From contig JAHQIY010000020.1 of assembly GCA_019054805.1 (NCBI GenBank), positions 124,001 to 188,000 of the forward strand: a stretch of DNA of 64,000 bases, in the 5' to 3' direction. The stretch is from Brachionus manjavacas (lineage: Eukaryota > Rotifera > Eurotatoria > Ploima > Brachionidae). Numbering within the stretch: the stretch's first letter is position 1; every line of letters starts with the position of its first letter. This document shows, piece by piece, positions 22,101 through 34,691 of this stretch. A program made the translations under genes and the position numbers. Under the pieces are notes generated by a model. That model did not search any database, had not been told where the DNA came from, and saw nothing but the letters and a program-made list of their open reading frames with translations.

Positions 22101-23023
22101 TTGTTGTATAAACCCAAGGTGTTATCAAGTTCAGCTAGATCATTTAGTTGATGATGATTGTCAAACGAACGAACCAACAAATCGACTTGTTTACTTTCTT
22201 GTTCTTGATCTTGTTCTTGCTGAATTTCAACTAACTCTAGTTTGGTTTCTGTTGGCTTGGGTGTAGGAACTCGTTCTCTACTACTGCTGCTGCTGCTACT
22301 ACCACTGCTAGTCGATTCCTCCTCAATTAGAAAAGCACTATTGATCAGTCCATCTTTTTGTTTTTCATAAAGTAATCTTGGCGCACTTGAAACGCCACTT
22401 TCACTAACTGGACTGTCGGTCACATTGAGTTTAGATCTTGACTCTTCGTCAATGAATTGCAGCGACGAATAGGACTGATTGATAAATGTTAGCAGTTTGT
22501 TCTGAACAACGGGTTGGGGCTGTGGTGGCGGATAGCAAGGCTTAGTTTTAAATTCGGGCACAAAAGTGTCCGGACAATCAATGGCCATTTCTCTATGGTC
22601 ACATGACTCATCGATTAAAATCTCCTCGAAATAGTCGTTGGCGTTGTTCTCAAACGCCAGGTTGTTGTAAAATTTTCGTGTCTTGGGCGAGGAAGACGAC
22701 GACGAAGAAATGACAACTGATTCGGACGATCCGCTCGAAGAAGGTGAGCTCACAGAGGCCAGTAAGGATTTATTTTTTTGTCGTGAGCTTGTCGACGAAG
22801 CCGACGCGAACGTCTTTTTGTCGTTTGTCGAGCTGGTCGATGAGGCAGAAAATAGACTGGTCTGTTGCTGATCGAATTTGTCCACGCTTATGCTCAACTC
22901 TTGGACTGGTGGCGATGGTGCTTGTCGTTTTGTCTGCGGAGATGAAGTCACGTGTTGTTTCTTGAAGCCCAATTTAGGCATCAAATTCGACATGAGATTT
23001 TTGCTTTCTGTTTGCATTACCAT
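19142..23023 (-). CDS. MPP5: PALS1/MPP5 (Stardust) MAGUK polarity scaffold, about 867 aa
   Basis: Two exons are seen: 23023-22031 (331 codons, ATG start) and 20752-19142. They are joined across a 1278-nt GT-AG intron in phase 0 to read ...HLITD/AMKLLDSF. Domain order: a Ser-rich N-terminus with HREMAIDCP at about 143-151, matching the Par6-binding motif near the PALS1 N-terminus; L27 helices at about 285-375 spanning the splice junction; PDZ at about 432-510 (PLGATI carboxylate loop); SH3 at about 535-607; a basic HOOK; and a guanylate-kinase-like domain at about 670-862 (RPIILIGP, HGEFEKNLYGTS). As in the family, the GUK lacks the catalytic P-loop lysine and serves as a protein-binding module. 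PALS1 links Crumbs to PATJ and Par6 at apical junctions. Exon 2 is strikingly GC-rich for this locus. A Ser-Asp-Asn-Gln repeat interrupts the SH3. Orthology is confident. Confidence 0.93.
20753..22030. other. PALS1 intron with palindromic TATCTAATAATAGATA units
   Basis: A very AT-rich intron. Several near-palindromes of the form TATCTAATA(A)TAGATA occur, for example about 21203-21218 and within each tandem unit below. Splice ends are GTGAGT and TTATTAG. Confidence 0.8.
21318..21835. repeat. 242-bp tandem duplication inside the PALS1 intron
   Basis: ATTGATATTTTCTACTAATA recurs at 21351 and 21593, giving a 242-bp period. The whole unit (through the TTCATTTCACTCAAACTTG segment) is repeated with few differences, and a third partial unit follows from about 21783. 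It looks recent because the copies are nearly identical. Confidence 0.85.
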
Positions 23024-23927
23024 TTTAGCAAAATTATCAACAATAAAAATTCATTAATAATCTAAAATTGGAAATGAAAATTGTACAGGCATTTGTGATC
23101 AAGTAACAAGGTATGTTAATTGAGGCGAAATTTGAGAAACGATTCGGGAAACAATTTGAGAAATTTTAACAACAACAACAACAAAAACCAAAACAAAAAC
23201 GAGACATTTTTGAAATAAAAGATACAAGTGATGTCAGACGAAGAGTGCAGATTGAATTTGAAAAAAGAGAAGAAGTGTTTCGTTCAATTTATAGCTGGTC
23301 GAAATTAGTAAACAAATTTTGTTTGCTTTAGCACCAGTTAATACCTGCTTTAAAATAAATTAAGAAAATGCTAATTGGAATCACAACAACAACAACAACA
23401 TCAACAAAAGAAGAAAAAATAAAGTTAATCAGTAAATGCAACGTTGTTGAAAGGCTTCGTTGCACATATCCGGCTTTTTATTGCCCAATTAATGGACAAA
23501 CAGCGAAAACAAACAGTGTCTGTTTTCTTTTTTCATTTTTGTACTCACAGCCATTTTTCTTTTTTTTTTTCCTTGTCACAAAATAATAATTTTCTATGAC
23601 TACTAAGATTCAATCGATAATTGCTAGGTCATCGATACACACACAAATCTCGACTTTACCTGTGTATGTACGTACGACTACTAAAGACAATTGCCTTGAC
23701 ATTCTGATTATCAAGTGAATTTAATCAATCAACAATTTTTTAACACTACTCGGTCTATTTATTTTATCAATTATCCACACACAGTTTAATCGATCTCTCA
23801 TCCATCTATTCATTCACCGATTTCTCCAACACAATCTGTTTGCACACACCAAATCGCCAGTGATTTATTCACATCTTTACTCTAACAAAAGACATGTGAT
23901 CACTATCTACTTATTCAAATAGATTAT
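23024..23927. other. Upstream region of PALS1
   Basis: Contains (CAA)n-rich tracts at about 23170-23200 and 23383-23410 and otherwise unremarkable sequence. It is likely to include the PALS1 5' UTR and promoter, but no TATA box or start site can be assigned. Confidence 0.35.
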
Positions 23928-23992
23928 ATCTATCATTTTTTATTTTCATTTATTTATTTGTTTGATTAAATTAACCTCTTAAGAAAGAGAAG

Positions 23993-24252
23993 GTTTCGAA
24001 TCAAGATTTATTGAAAACCCAACTCCATTGTGTAATTGCTACCTTACAATTTCTTCTTTTTTCCCTGAACAATCAATTTTTTAAAAATATGTATCCTTTA
24101 ACTCTCCAGTTCAATTTCATTAATTTTCCTCTATTTTAAATCAATTTATTTTTTTAAATTTTTATTCTATCTTATTTAACTATTTTGCTTTTTTTTTTAA
24201 TCTGAAGGAGCTTTTGCTCGGTACAGAAAACAAATAAATAAAAATAAAATAA
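23993..24252 (+). mobile_element. 5'-truncated LINE insertion with a ~65-bp target-site duplication
   Basis: The 260-bp insert begins GTTTCGAATCAAG, homologous to the 3' UTR of the LINE copy at about 18.17 kb. It ends with the tail GAAGGAGC...GCTCGGTACAG plus AAACAAATAAA. It is flanked by direct repeats, 23928-23992 and 24253-24321, that are identical apart from one extra TTTA. Together this is a textbook target-primed reverse-transcription product truncated at its 5' end. It does not disrupt a recognised gene. Confidence 0.92.
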
Positions 24253-24814
24253 ATCTATCATTTTTTATTTTCATTTATTTATTTATTTGTTTGATTAAAT
24301 TAACCTCTTAAGAAAGAGAAGTAGTACAAAGAAAAATTTAAAATTAAGTTACTGATGTGAGAAAATAGAAAAAAAAAAGTGAAGTAACAAAAAATGGAGA
24401 TCACATCACTAGTCCTTAACCTGAAAGTATGCTTTAGTTATTTTCTTTTTCAGCGATTTAATTCAATAAATGCTTAAACTTATAATCTATCTTTAATTTA
24501 AAATCGTCCTCAACCAAGTAATCCATTAAAAATAAACAGAATCCAACAGTTTTTCATCCGAAATTATTCTCTCTATTTAAATTATATTGGAGATTTAACT
24601 AAAAGTTTTTTTTTGCACACATAAAACACTCATGGTAACCTTTACAGATTTTTAGCTCAATCTGATCTGTGCATTGTTCTTTTGCTTGTCTAAAATCACT
24701 CTCAAAAATGGGTCTGTGAAGTTCGTTTCAATTCGATCAGTTCAACTCAGAAAAACTTGAATACCTATCTTTATATAAGAATTAATTTAGCTCTGTAAGA
24801 TGTTTAATGTTTAA

Positions 24815-25017
24815 GCAACTTGGCCTAATCCAAATATACTTAGAATGAAAGAAACACGGATACCAAAAAGAGCCCTTCAATGGACACCTCAAGGGCGACG
24901 TAAGGTAGCAAGACCAGCAGTAACATGGAGGTCTACAATCACGAAAGAGCTCATCGAAATGGCAATGACATGGGGAGAAGCAAGAGTAATGACCCAATGC
25001 TCCACAAAGCGTGAATA
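24815..25017 (+). pseudogene. Non-LTR retrotransposon C-terminal fragment (RTE/CR1-type endonuclease-RT protein)
   Basis: The plus strand reads RIPKRALQWTPQGRRKVARP, then TWR, then TWGEARVM, matching the widely shared C-terminal 'IPK.AL.W.P.GKR..GRP..TWR' motif of animal retrotransposon polyproteins. It ends at a TAA at about 25017. Upstream coding is lost, so it is a short fossil. Confidence 0.75.
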
Positions 25018-25299
25018 AGGAAAAAAAACTCTACAAAGTAATTGCACAGTTTTTTAGGATGCTTATTAATGGCGCGCAAAATGCAGAAAATTGCACAGAT
25101 TTTTACAGACTTCTTTTAGTGCATTAAACAAATTTGCTTAAAATTTAGTTAAATTACTTTTTTAGTAAAAAAAAAATTATTCAATTTTTTCTAAATTGAA
25201 ACCAATTTCACAACCTCTTCAGAAACTAATGTCATGAGAATAAAAGTGGTTCACTGAACTTCCCATGTGTGAGAAATGTATTAGGACACGATTTGTTTA

Positions 25300-25490
25300 G
25301 GTCATTTAGTGCCATTGTTTATTTGAGTATTGGTGGAGGAATACAAAGCTGATTTTGAATCAAGACACTGTGCAACAGTTCTCTTTTAATTTTTTGTCTT
25401 TCTATGCAGAACCCTTCAATACTCAAACATATAGAACTTTATTTTAATTTTTGCTGAATCTGAAGGAGCCTGGTACAGTTAAACAAATGA
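25300..25490 (+). mobile_element. Decayed LINE 3' end
   Basis: TGGTGGAGGAAT followed by GATTTTGAATCAAG parallels the 3' part of the LINE at 18.14-18.18 kb. The tail GAATCTGAAGGAGCCTGGTA has lost the hairpin loop, and an AAACAAATGAATAAA stretch follows. Confidence 0.6.
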
Positions 25491-28400
25491 ATAAAACTAA
25501 TCCAAAAATAAAAAGTTTAAAAAGAAAAAAAATCAAATTATTTTTTATAGATGCATTTAAAAAATATCTTTGAAACCCTTGAAGGTAATCATCAGACAAT
25601 GATAATTAAAAAAAAAAGCGGGACTTTATCTGTTAATTATTCTATTTGCTTTTTGAAAATATTTGCCTAAAATGATCTACTTTAAAATTTTTTATTCAAC
25701 GAAGCTTTATAAATTTAATAGAAAGAAAAAAAAAGTTCCATTTTTAAAAATTTGATATTTATTTTAAAAATAAAAAACAGCAGTGTATCTTTTTAAAAAC
25801 ATCATTCTTAGGTTAATTGAAGCTTTTATTTATAAAAAAAATAAGCTAATTTGCTCGACAAGACATTCTTTTAGTTAATGAGTGGCGCATTTAGGTTTTA
25901 TTAAATTTAATAGAAAGAAAATAGCTTAAAAAAATTTAATTCTATCTATAAAAAAACCATCAGTCACTCTCTCTAATTTAAATTCAGCAATTGAGTCCAA
26001 TTTTCTTTTCATTCATATTCAAAATCAGCTCTTAAATCATTTTTAAAACTCAATATGGCTTGAGTAAAACTAACAATAAAATAAAATAATATTTTTCTAT
26101 TTTAGAAAATATCAAATATAGCAATTGGAATAAAAAAAATACTAAATTATCTTATTTTTTGGACACAACACAACTAAGCCTCTACATGTGATAAAGTTTA
26201 TTTGAGTTTGTTTTTAAAATTTGTTGAATAAGATCAAAATCCGATAAAAAAAAGAGTGAAAATTTTTAATCCTAGACGTATTGTATTACAGAAAAAATTT
26301 TGATATCTTGTTGAATTTTTTTTTACTTCATTGACACTCTTAATGAAGTGTAGTATTTCTAAATTTTTATGTAGACGCTATTTATGAATATTGTCCTTTT
26401 TTATGAGTCGTTAATAGAATATTTATCGATTTCTCTATTTGAAAAATAAAAAAATTGAGCGCTACTTAAAGTTAACTACTTTTCACCTTTACGATTCGGC
26501 CTTTTTTTATCTAAAAAACAAATATTTAGCACGAATTTTTCTCTGTTGAAGCTGTAAAAACATAAAAATTCCTTCTAAAAAATTAAACATTTTTAATTAA
26601 GCCAAAATTACAGCGAATTGTTTTATCTCCAGCCAAGAGAATAAATCTCAATGGGATTATTTGAATTTCCTGTAGTGATTGTCAATTGGACTAATCGCTC
26701 TCATGGGCAAAGTTGACCAGAGCATTCAATTTCTAATTGCAATTGCACAATAAAGTTAACAAAGCGTTACTTTTGAATTTTTCTCTCTAGTTTTTTCGAG
26801 AATTTGACAAACTTACAATTAAAAAATAAATGAGAAATATTTTATCCACAAGGCATACTTTTTTGTTTCTAAATGACTAATGAAAGCATCAATTAATCTT
26901 ATCTTTTAATCAGATAAAATGATCGTACCGAATATTGGGGTCTTTGCTAAAAGAGCACTCAACTTGCGATTTGTTTGAAGCTAATCTTGAGCAAATTTGT
27001 CATTAATTCAAGTACACCTAATCTAAAGAAATATATGCACAAATTAATTAAAACCCATTGATTTTATTAAAATTAAATTAGCTATTTATTTGTTTAAAAT
27101 CGTTTTGAAAACCTCTAATTAAATTTGAATTAATTCTAGGTCATTTTGTTGACATTCATTTTTAGCAGTCCACCCATTCTATTTTCTTGACCTCTAGCTC
27201 AATTGAACAGGCATCAGATCGTGATATGCAGAAACTATGCGTAATCTAATCTGTTTATTCAATTAATAACAAAACTAACAAACTTCAAATGTTAAAAAAG
27301 CAAAGATTGTTCAAAAAAAAGAATTCTTGAGAATCTTGGGTTTTAAATCCAGTTTCCGGAGTGCGTTATCACTAAAAATAAAAAACGGTATTGATTCAGT
27401 GTTTTCTTTGAAGCCTGGCTTTGTGATGTTGTTTACTTTCACTTTAAACCATTCGAAAATATTTACACTTTTCACTAATCATTTGGAAAAACACAAATCT
27501 CTTAGCTTTGTTTTTTGAGTGAGTGATTGTTTTTTCAAGTTACGTAAACTAAAACTGAGAAAACGACCTCTTAACAGCTTTACGAAATTGTCTCTCAAGT
27601 CAAATCGCAGATGCCAACTGAGACCTTAAATGTCCCCGATCTGCTCTCATTCTATCCATCAATAGCACAAATTCATTCATGATCACGAATTTTGTCGTGA
27701 TCTCATTTCAAGCCAAAATAATGATCTACTAATTTTTTTTATTAATTTAATAATTTTTTTTTGTTGCATTAGATTTAGTAACATAACCATTTAAAAAAAT
27801 AAAATTTTTTTTTTCTTTGTTCAATTTAATCTCTTTATAGATGCTTCGGCAAAAAAATTTAATTGTGATTGTTTTCAACTTTAATCCTTGACAAAAAAAA
27901 AGAACAATAGAACTAATTTCAAAAATTAGAGGTTGTCATCTTGAGTTTAATACAATGTCAATTATAAAAAATTTAAGTAGAGGTTACTGATTTTAGAATA
28001 ATTAGTAGTGCTTATCTGTAGACAAATCTTTGAAAAAAACGCATCTTTTGCTTTTTATCATACTTTTGAATTAAAAAAATTGCCAGAATCATTGTCGCAT
28101 GAAAACTATTTTGGAGTAAAAACTGTTGCAAAATATATTCTATTAAGTTGAATACCACTTCTATTTTGATAAATAATAATAATTTTAAAATAAATCTTCA
28201 AATTTTTTTAAACAAAATTTGTTGAACATTTAAAAAAGCAAAATAATAAATTTATTTTAAAATTTAAAAATTTAGGTCGAATATTTATATAAACTATACT
28301 AAAATATTAAGTTTTTTGACTTGTTTTCTTAATGTATGCAACTTTTTTTGAATTTATGCTAAAAATTTTTAAAATTATTAATTTTTTTATGAATTTTTAA

Positions 28401-28570
28401 AAAATTTTGCTTCTCTTTATTTTTTTGCTCCAAACTTTACCGCTTCCTTTTATAAATATAAAAAACTAAGATGCTAATAGGAAGCATATTTTCATGCTAA
28501 TCAAACCACGATTGACCAAAACCAAATTTTATAAAAGTAATTTTTTGCAGAATTTTGATGTTATAATTAT
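25491..28570. other. Gene-poor AT-rich region
   Basis: No gene model can be supported. A hairpin GATCACGA...TCGTGATC at about 27680-27702 and scattered short open frames (27327-27518, plus) were seen without support from composition or homology. Confidence 0.45.
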
Positions 28571-28579
28571 TAAGTTAAC

Positions 28580-28833
28580 CAAGCTATGTAAAAAGTTTTC
28601 AAGAACTAAATTTGACAGTACTCGAAATAATAAGAATTAGGGATGATTTAACAAAAATTTTTAAAATTCTCAAGAGTTTTGATGAAATTAACTGGTTTAA
28701 TAGAAAAGTTTTGAGAAAGCTATTACAGTGGGGTCTAAAACTCCATGGCATGTGGTTACAACCACATTATAGCTTTTTTCTTAATTTTGCCGTCTTTCTT
28801 TTCATTCTTGCAAGAAGACTAATGATTTATTGA
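28580..28833 (+). pseudogene. LINE ORF2 C-terminal fragment
   Basis: The frame through 28.60-28.69 kb reads LNLTVLEIIRIRDDLTKIFK then ILKSFDEINW. This matches the common jockey/CR1 ORF2 C-terminal motif 'L..LEeRRiRGDLI..FKI..g.d'. The following ~45 codons are open but diverged and end at a stop near 28833. Confidence 0.65.
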
Positions 28834-31800
28834 AATTAAATATCACTATAACTATTAGTAAAATTTCAAGTCAAATGAATAAAAAATTTGACAGAAAAAA
28901 TTAAATCTATTGATACGAATCACTACTTTTGACCAACAATATTATTTTACAAATTTTTTGTTTTGCGTTTAAATAAAGATCAGTTCAAACTGTTCTATAT
29001 AGCCTGTGTTTTACTTTACTTTATTTTCCACTTTATTATTATACTAATTAAAGATTTTTGTTTAACCATCCCATCAAAATCAAATAAAATGTGTGTTCTC
29101 TTAATTTAATCTAATCTTTTATTAAAATTAAATTAATATTGTATATAGAAAATTCTTGTGGCCATAAAAATTAAGTTAAATTGTAGCATGTCACAAAACA
29201 ATGTTCAGATTAAAATTTAAGCTTAAGTCGACTTTCTAATTCACGTCTGTGATCTTCCAAGTCACTCACAAAGCCGACGATATTAAAAAGAAAAAACATC
29301 TAACATCCTTAAAAATTATTTTTGCCAGCTGCACTCATCACATGACTTTGGTACTTTAAAATTTATTTTCTAGCAACAGATAGAGGGCAACAAAAAAGAC
29401 TTTTCGACCAGCATGCTTTCCAAATCCTCACAATCGCTTCAGTTAACACCCAAGTACTTGCCCACAGCTAAATTATTAATTGCATAGTCAAGTATGACTG
29501 TAATAAAAAACGTGATTATTAGTAAAAAAGACTAAATGTTACAATTCAAACTCGGTACACTTGAAACAAATTTGTAAATATCATGTTTCCATAAAGTGGA
29601 ATCGTGACTTGATTTACTTAAACAGAAATGACTCAAGAATACCAATTTAAAATAGTTCAGTTGTTTGATCATGTTCTTAACATCTGTCAATATTTTTGAA
29701 AATACTTAATCTTTATTTTCTAGTTAATCAATAGTAATCAGAGAGTAAAAGTTGATTCTTGTCTGACCCGAACTTTAAATCTTGTATCGACCCAATGTAT
29801 TAAACTATTGAATAATATTAAATAGATATTTTGCTATGAAATGGTTAAACTATATCTAGTCCGAACTTTAAATCATAAGCTCCTGTCTTGGTTAATAATC
29901 AAAATATAAGATTAAGATGATAACGATTAAGGCAAAATTAAAAATAAAAACTAAATCCAAAATAAAAATACATTCATAATTTAATGAATTTCCTATCAAA
30001 CAAACAAAATAAAAATATTTTTTATTAACCTCTTTGTTTAGAAAGGTCGATAAAGCCCAAGTGGACTTTATTTATGAGAAAATTAAATTTTCGACATTCA
30101 CAAAAATAATTAAAACTCTCTAGGCTCTTGTTTAAAACAAAAGAAAAAACACTTAATTAGATAATATTTTAAGTTAAATATTTAATAAACTCTAAGAGTG
30201 ATGTTTTTTTTCGACAAGTTAACAAACCGTGGACAAAACAAAGTCATCTAAAATAAATCAAAATATTTAGATAATTTAAAGACACAAAGAGATAGACATG
30301 GTAAAATTTATAGTTTTTATGTAAAAGCTTAATTATTAATCCAATTAATTATCTTTTTTCTTTATAACAAATTAAAACTACTGCCTAAAGAAAAACATTC
30401 CAAACATAGTTTGACAATTTGATTCATCTACAAACCCATCATCATATTTTGTTAAAATTGAATGCTGAATGACCAAAATTTGGACATCACATGATTTTTA
30501 AGAAATTATTTCTTTTTATAATTAACAATTTAGATATTCTTTATTTAAAATAGAGACACAATTTTTGATTTTTATTTTAAAAATAATTCTCGTAAAACTT
30601 GGATACTGGAAGACTAAAAAATTAACATCTCTAGTAATTTTAAAAAATCTAATTTTTTTAAATGCTTTAAAATTCAAATTTTCTTTATCTAAAAAAAAAG
30701 GTTTATTAATCAAAAAAATTAAAAATTTAGATAAAAATAAACTTTAAAAAAAATTCTTTTTCGGTATTTGAATGCCTGCTTCAAAATTAAAAAAAAAAGA
30801 GTTCCTGTAATACTTGAAAACTGGAAGACTAAAAAAGTAACATCTCTAATAATTTTAAAAAATTTAATTTTTTTTTTAATTAAAATTAAAATTAAAATAA
30901 TATTTTATTATTAAAAATTAAAAATTTTCTTTTATTTTCAGAATGTCTGTTTTTAAATTTAACAAATAAATAAATGCGACTAATAAAATTTAATTTAAAT
31001 ATTTAACCTAATTAAATTCTAGAAAAAAAAAGTCTGGGCGTATTTTTTTTGTTGTTTTAACAATTAAAAAATGTGTACCTTAAGGTTAAATGATGAACAT
31101 GAAAGTTTGTCACTTGTCACTCTGGAATTTTTTAAATTGCGTAACTAAAAGAAAGACTTAAGCTTACTTTATCGGATTCAACTAATGGATTTGTGAATGA
31201 GCGCAAGCCTTAAAATATAGTTTTATGGGCCACGGAAAACAAAAAAACAAAATAATGACCTCTTAATTACTCAAACAATTTATCAATGCACACAATTACG
31301 CTCTTTTTAAATGGATTAGAGACATAATAGATCAAATCCAGTCTGGGCACTTATCCAATTTCCTCTTTATTATTTAATTTAGCTTTTTTGCTTACTGAAT
31401 TCGTACAAAGTGACATGGGAGACATTTGCGAATAGCCATTTGTTTAAATTGTCTGAATTTTAGAATAATGTTTTTGGTCATAGTTTGCATTGCAAAAATC
31501 TCATAAAATTTAATTGATTTTGAAAACCTTTTCAAATGTCAATTTTAATTAAAATACAACTGCATTGTAACGCTTTATTTATTTGAACGCCATTTCGGAC
31601 GATAACCATATCAAATGTACACATACGATTTCTTTGTTTTTTTCTAGTCATTTTAGCCTTTTGCTAAAAATTAATCATAAAATTGACGCAATTTTGTTAA
31701 TAAAAAAATTTAATCTTGTGTATTACTTTTATTATTTGAAGCAAAAAAGAAAAGTTCTAATATCACAAAATTTAACTTGAAAATTTGTAGAGTTTCGTCA

Positions 31801-33079
31801 AATTTTGGATGACTCAATAAAACCACTGAAATAATCAAAAACAAAAATATTTTTAATTATTAAAATTTTGAGTTTAGACATACCATTTTTGATTAAATGA
31901 ACATTTTTAAGAATGAAATTCAAAAATCTTTACTCTTTGAATACTTTCGAAAAAAAATACTAGTTTTATTCTGTTGAAATTATAAAAAACAAAAAATTAA
32001 TTGAAAATAATTTTAAAATGTTTATAAACTAAAATATTTTTAAATTTTTGTTGTTTTAAAATACTTTAAAGCTTTTAGAATTAAAGTAAAATAAATGATG
32101 AGAAAATCTTTTTCTAAATCACACTAATCTGCTCGAAATTAATAATTTTGATTGAAGTCATGATCAAGTTTTTAACTACTACTCGCAAATGTACCTTAGT
32201 CTCATTTTTGCTAGACCCGGTGAATTAAATCAAAGTTTAATTAACCTTATTTACAAAAAATAAAAAATTGACCTTGTTTTGATGTTTTTTATTATCTTGG
32301 AAAACATTTTTAGAAATTTAACTGATGCGAAATTTTGTTAAATAGAGCGTTCAAATGTTCACCAATTCAGCAAAGATTAGACGGGATCTTGGACGCAACT
32401 TGATACAATAAAGATAAAAATATTAATCCCTATCAAATTTCCCATTAACGTGAATTTTGTCAATTCAAGGCCTAAAAAATTAATTTTTCCAGACTGATTC
32501 AAAATTATTAATTAAAATTTAATCTGAAATTCAAAATAATTATTTCTTTTTTTTTTATTTCCATGTAAAGACAAAACTATCAAAATGCGTAATTATAAAA
32601 AAACAAATCTGAATTTAATCTCTTTCATTAAGGGTTAAAGATACTAAATTTTGATTGTTGAATAAGATTTTTTATGTCATTTAGACGCAAATACAAACAA
32701 GAAAAAAAATTTCTTTAAGTGTAAACTTGGTATTATACTTCTTGAATGCTTAATCTATTATTTTGTTTAAAAATCCTATAACAAAAAAGAACAAACAAAG
32801 TTCTTTTGAGTTGATAATCCAGAAGCCTTGAATTTAAAGGGCTAAGTTACTAAGATGTTTCGTAAACTTAAGGACAATGTTGTTTTATTAAAAAGAATTC
32901 ATTATTTATTTGAAGCTCTATTAAAATGCTAATTTAAAATTTTATCTTTCGTTAATTAAAAAAATATATTTATCATATTTTTTATTATCTTTTTTGGTTT
33001 TGAAAGTCTAATTTAAAATTTATCACAAAAAATATGCTCAAATTTTGCGTCTGTCTAAAAATTAAAATATTTTTATTAA
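28834..33079. other. AT-rich region with two unexplained coding-like islands near 29.2-29.5 kb
   Basis: Around 29228-29290 (minus) a less AT-rich frame ends LEDHRRELESRLKLKF then stop. At 29374-29487 (plus), after a TTTTCTAG acceptor-like site, 37 codons (QQIEGNKKDFSTSMLSKSSQ...) end at TAG. Either could be a terminal exon of an unrecognised gene. No partner exons were found, and the rest of the interval shows nothing. Confidence 0.25.
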
Positions 33080-33230
33080 TAAAATTTGTGAATTAAATTT
33101 AAGAATACAATTCAAAATTTCTCAAATATAAAAAAAGATAATCTTTTTTTTCCAGATAAACAGAACATAAGATTAAAATTGCTAGGCATTCAAAGATATT
33201 CAGGTAAACGTAGCCTTTGGCTTATATTAT

Positions 33231-33455
33231 TTAATAAAAAGTTCCATATGAATTGTAAGGACATGGATCAAATGATGAAGGATAAGATGGAATTGGACAT
33301 GGTGGCAAAAGAGGAGGCATCATAGGTTCTGGAAAAGGTACTGGAATTGGAAGCGGCATTGGAAGTGGCATTGGAGAAGGCAAAATGGGCATCGGAGGAG
33401 GACCTACTGGAACACATACACAACACTTCTTCTTTTTTGAACACAAGCTACCCAT
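33231..33455 (-). CDS. Pro/Met-rich 74-aa protein with N-terminal acylation signal, copy 1
   Basis: The protein starts MGSLCSKKKKCCVCV. A Gly at position 2 with Ser at 6 fits N-myristoylation, the nearby Cys residues (5, 11, 12, 14) could be palmitoylated, and KKKK adds positive charge, so membrane anchorage of an otherwise soluble peptide is expected (inference). Residues ~17-56 are a Pro/Met/Leu run in PMPLPMPL-type steps, and the end is Tyr/Ser/Pro-rich (YNSYGTFY). No known family is recognised. The single short exon, conserved TATA box and near-perfect protein conservation among three copies support a real gene. This copy has Ser in ILPSPM and Ile in CPIPSY. Confidence 0.8.
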   Translation of the reverse strand: MGSLCSKKKKCCVCVPVGPPPMPILPSPMPLPMPLPIPVPFPEPMMPPLLPPCPIPSYPSSFDPCPYNSYGTFY

Positions 33456-33528
33456 TTTTTAGTTTTACTTCAAACTACTAATTATTAGTTTCTATTCGAT
33501 TGATAAGTTAAATATGTATTTTTAAGAC

Positions 33529-33536
33529 TATTTATA
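33529..33536 (-). promoter_or_regulatory. TATAAATA box, PM-rich copy 1
   Basis: TATAAATA on the minus strand, 74 bp upstream of the ATG and present at the same place in all three copies. A palindromic TATCA(A)TGATA lies roughly 60 bp further upstream. Confidence 0.6.
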
Positions 33537-33815
33537 CGAGTGATAGTAATTTTGTTTACAAACATTGAATTCTATAAACATTCAAAAACTTATCATTGAT
33601 AGGTATATTTTTTTCAAATTTGAGAATTCCAACGAAGCAATTATTTTTTAGTTTTAGAATTAGTTTTACGCATTCTTTTTAATAAATTTTGTATAATATT
33701 TTATTTCTTTTATTTAATTGTAATTTTAATTACAACGTTTTATTTTACTTTTTTTAAGGAGAAAAAAGGTTTTTTTATTATTTTTAAATTTATATTTTTT
33801 AAGAAATTCTGCTTA

Positions 33816-34691
33816 ATAGTTTATCTAAAGAATCAAAATTATTCCTAAATAATTTTTAACATTAAATTTTCTTTCATTTTTTAGCTGCCATAAAAAAATT
33901 TTTCTCTCTATAAATTTTCTGTATAATTATTGAATTTTATTAAAAATATGAATACTTTTAAATTAAATGATTTTTTAAGGAAATATTCTTTTAGATTAAA
34001 TTCAGTTTAAATATATGTACATTCAGTTAAAATAATATGTATTTCAGAAAAGATTTTCTTTCAACAGTACTTTCCAATCTTCTTTTTCAAATAAAATATT
34101 TATTAGGAAAACGGAACATCAATGAGGGTTATAAACAAATTTTTTTATGGAGTTGATTTAAATAAAGTTAAATATTTTTAATATATTAACTAATTTTTTG
34201 AATCTAAATTTCTTTTTTATTTTTCATTATTTTTTTTAAAGTTCAGAGAAAAATTCTTAAATTTTTTTTTATCATTCTGCAATTTACTCCTGTTTCAATA
34301 CTCTAAATTACATTCTAACTAGATTTTCTATTCAAAATAAACAGCACTTGATTATTAAATTTTAAAACTGATTAATTTTTTTCAAATAGAAATATTCAAG
34401 AGACTCCTTTAAATTTTAGATGAAAAATTTAAATAACAAGTTAAATAAAGTTACATTCATAACAAATTTTATTTTATTTTAAAGATTACCTTTTTTTGAA
34501 ATTTAAAACAAATTTCTTTTTCAATGATACCAAATAAATATTTTAAAATAAAAAAATATTATTCAAAATGGCTGTTTTTAAAAAACAGTTTTATTTTTTT
34601 TTGGAAATTTATTATTGACAAGAAAATATTAAAAAAAAAATTAAAAATTAGCCAAAAAAATTCTATAATTAATCTTAATTCGAAACGCATT
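33816..34691. other. AT-rich spacer downstream of Hippo
   Basis: This is the Hippo 3' flank; nothing else was recognised. Confidence 0.4.

Larger units (their letters stand above)
33080..33815 (-). repeat. Left arm of a ~740-bp inverted duplication containing PM-rich gene copy 1
   Basis: This arm is the near-exact reverse complement of 37228-37965, extending from AT-rich 3' flank through the coding region to a segment ending near AAGGAGAAAAAAGG. The two arms enclose about 3.4 kb carrying the Hippo kinase and C-type-lectin-like genes. Confidence 0.9.

Noticed and set aside
27600..27672. Short plus-strand frame starting ATGCCAACTGAGACC
   Set aside because: Only 23 codons, with no acceptor or partner exon; not enough to call.
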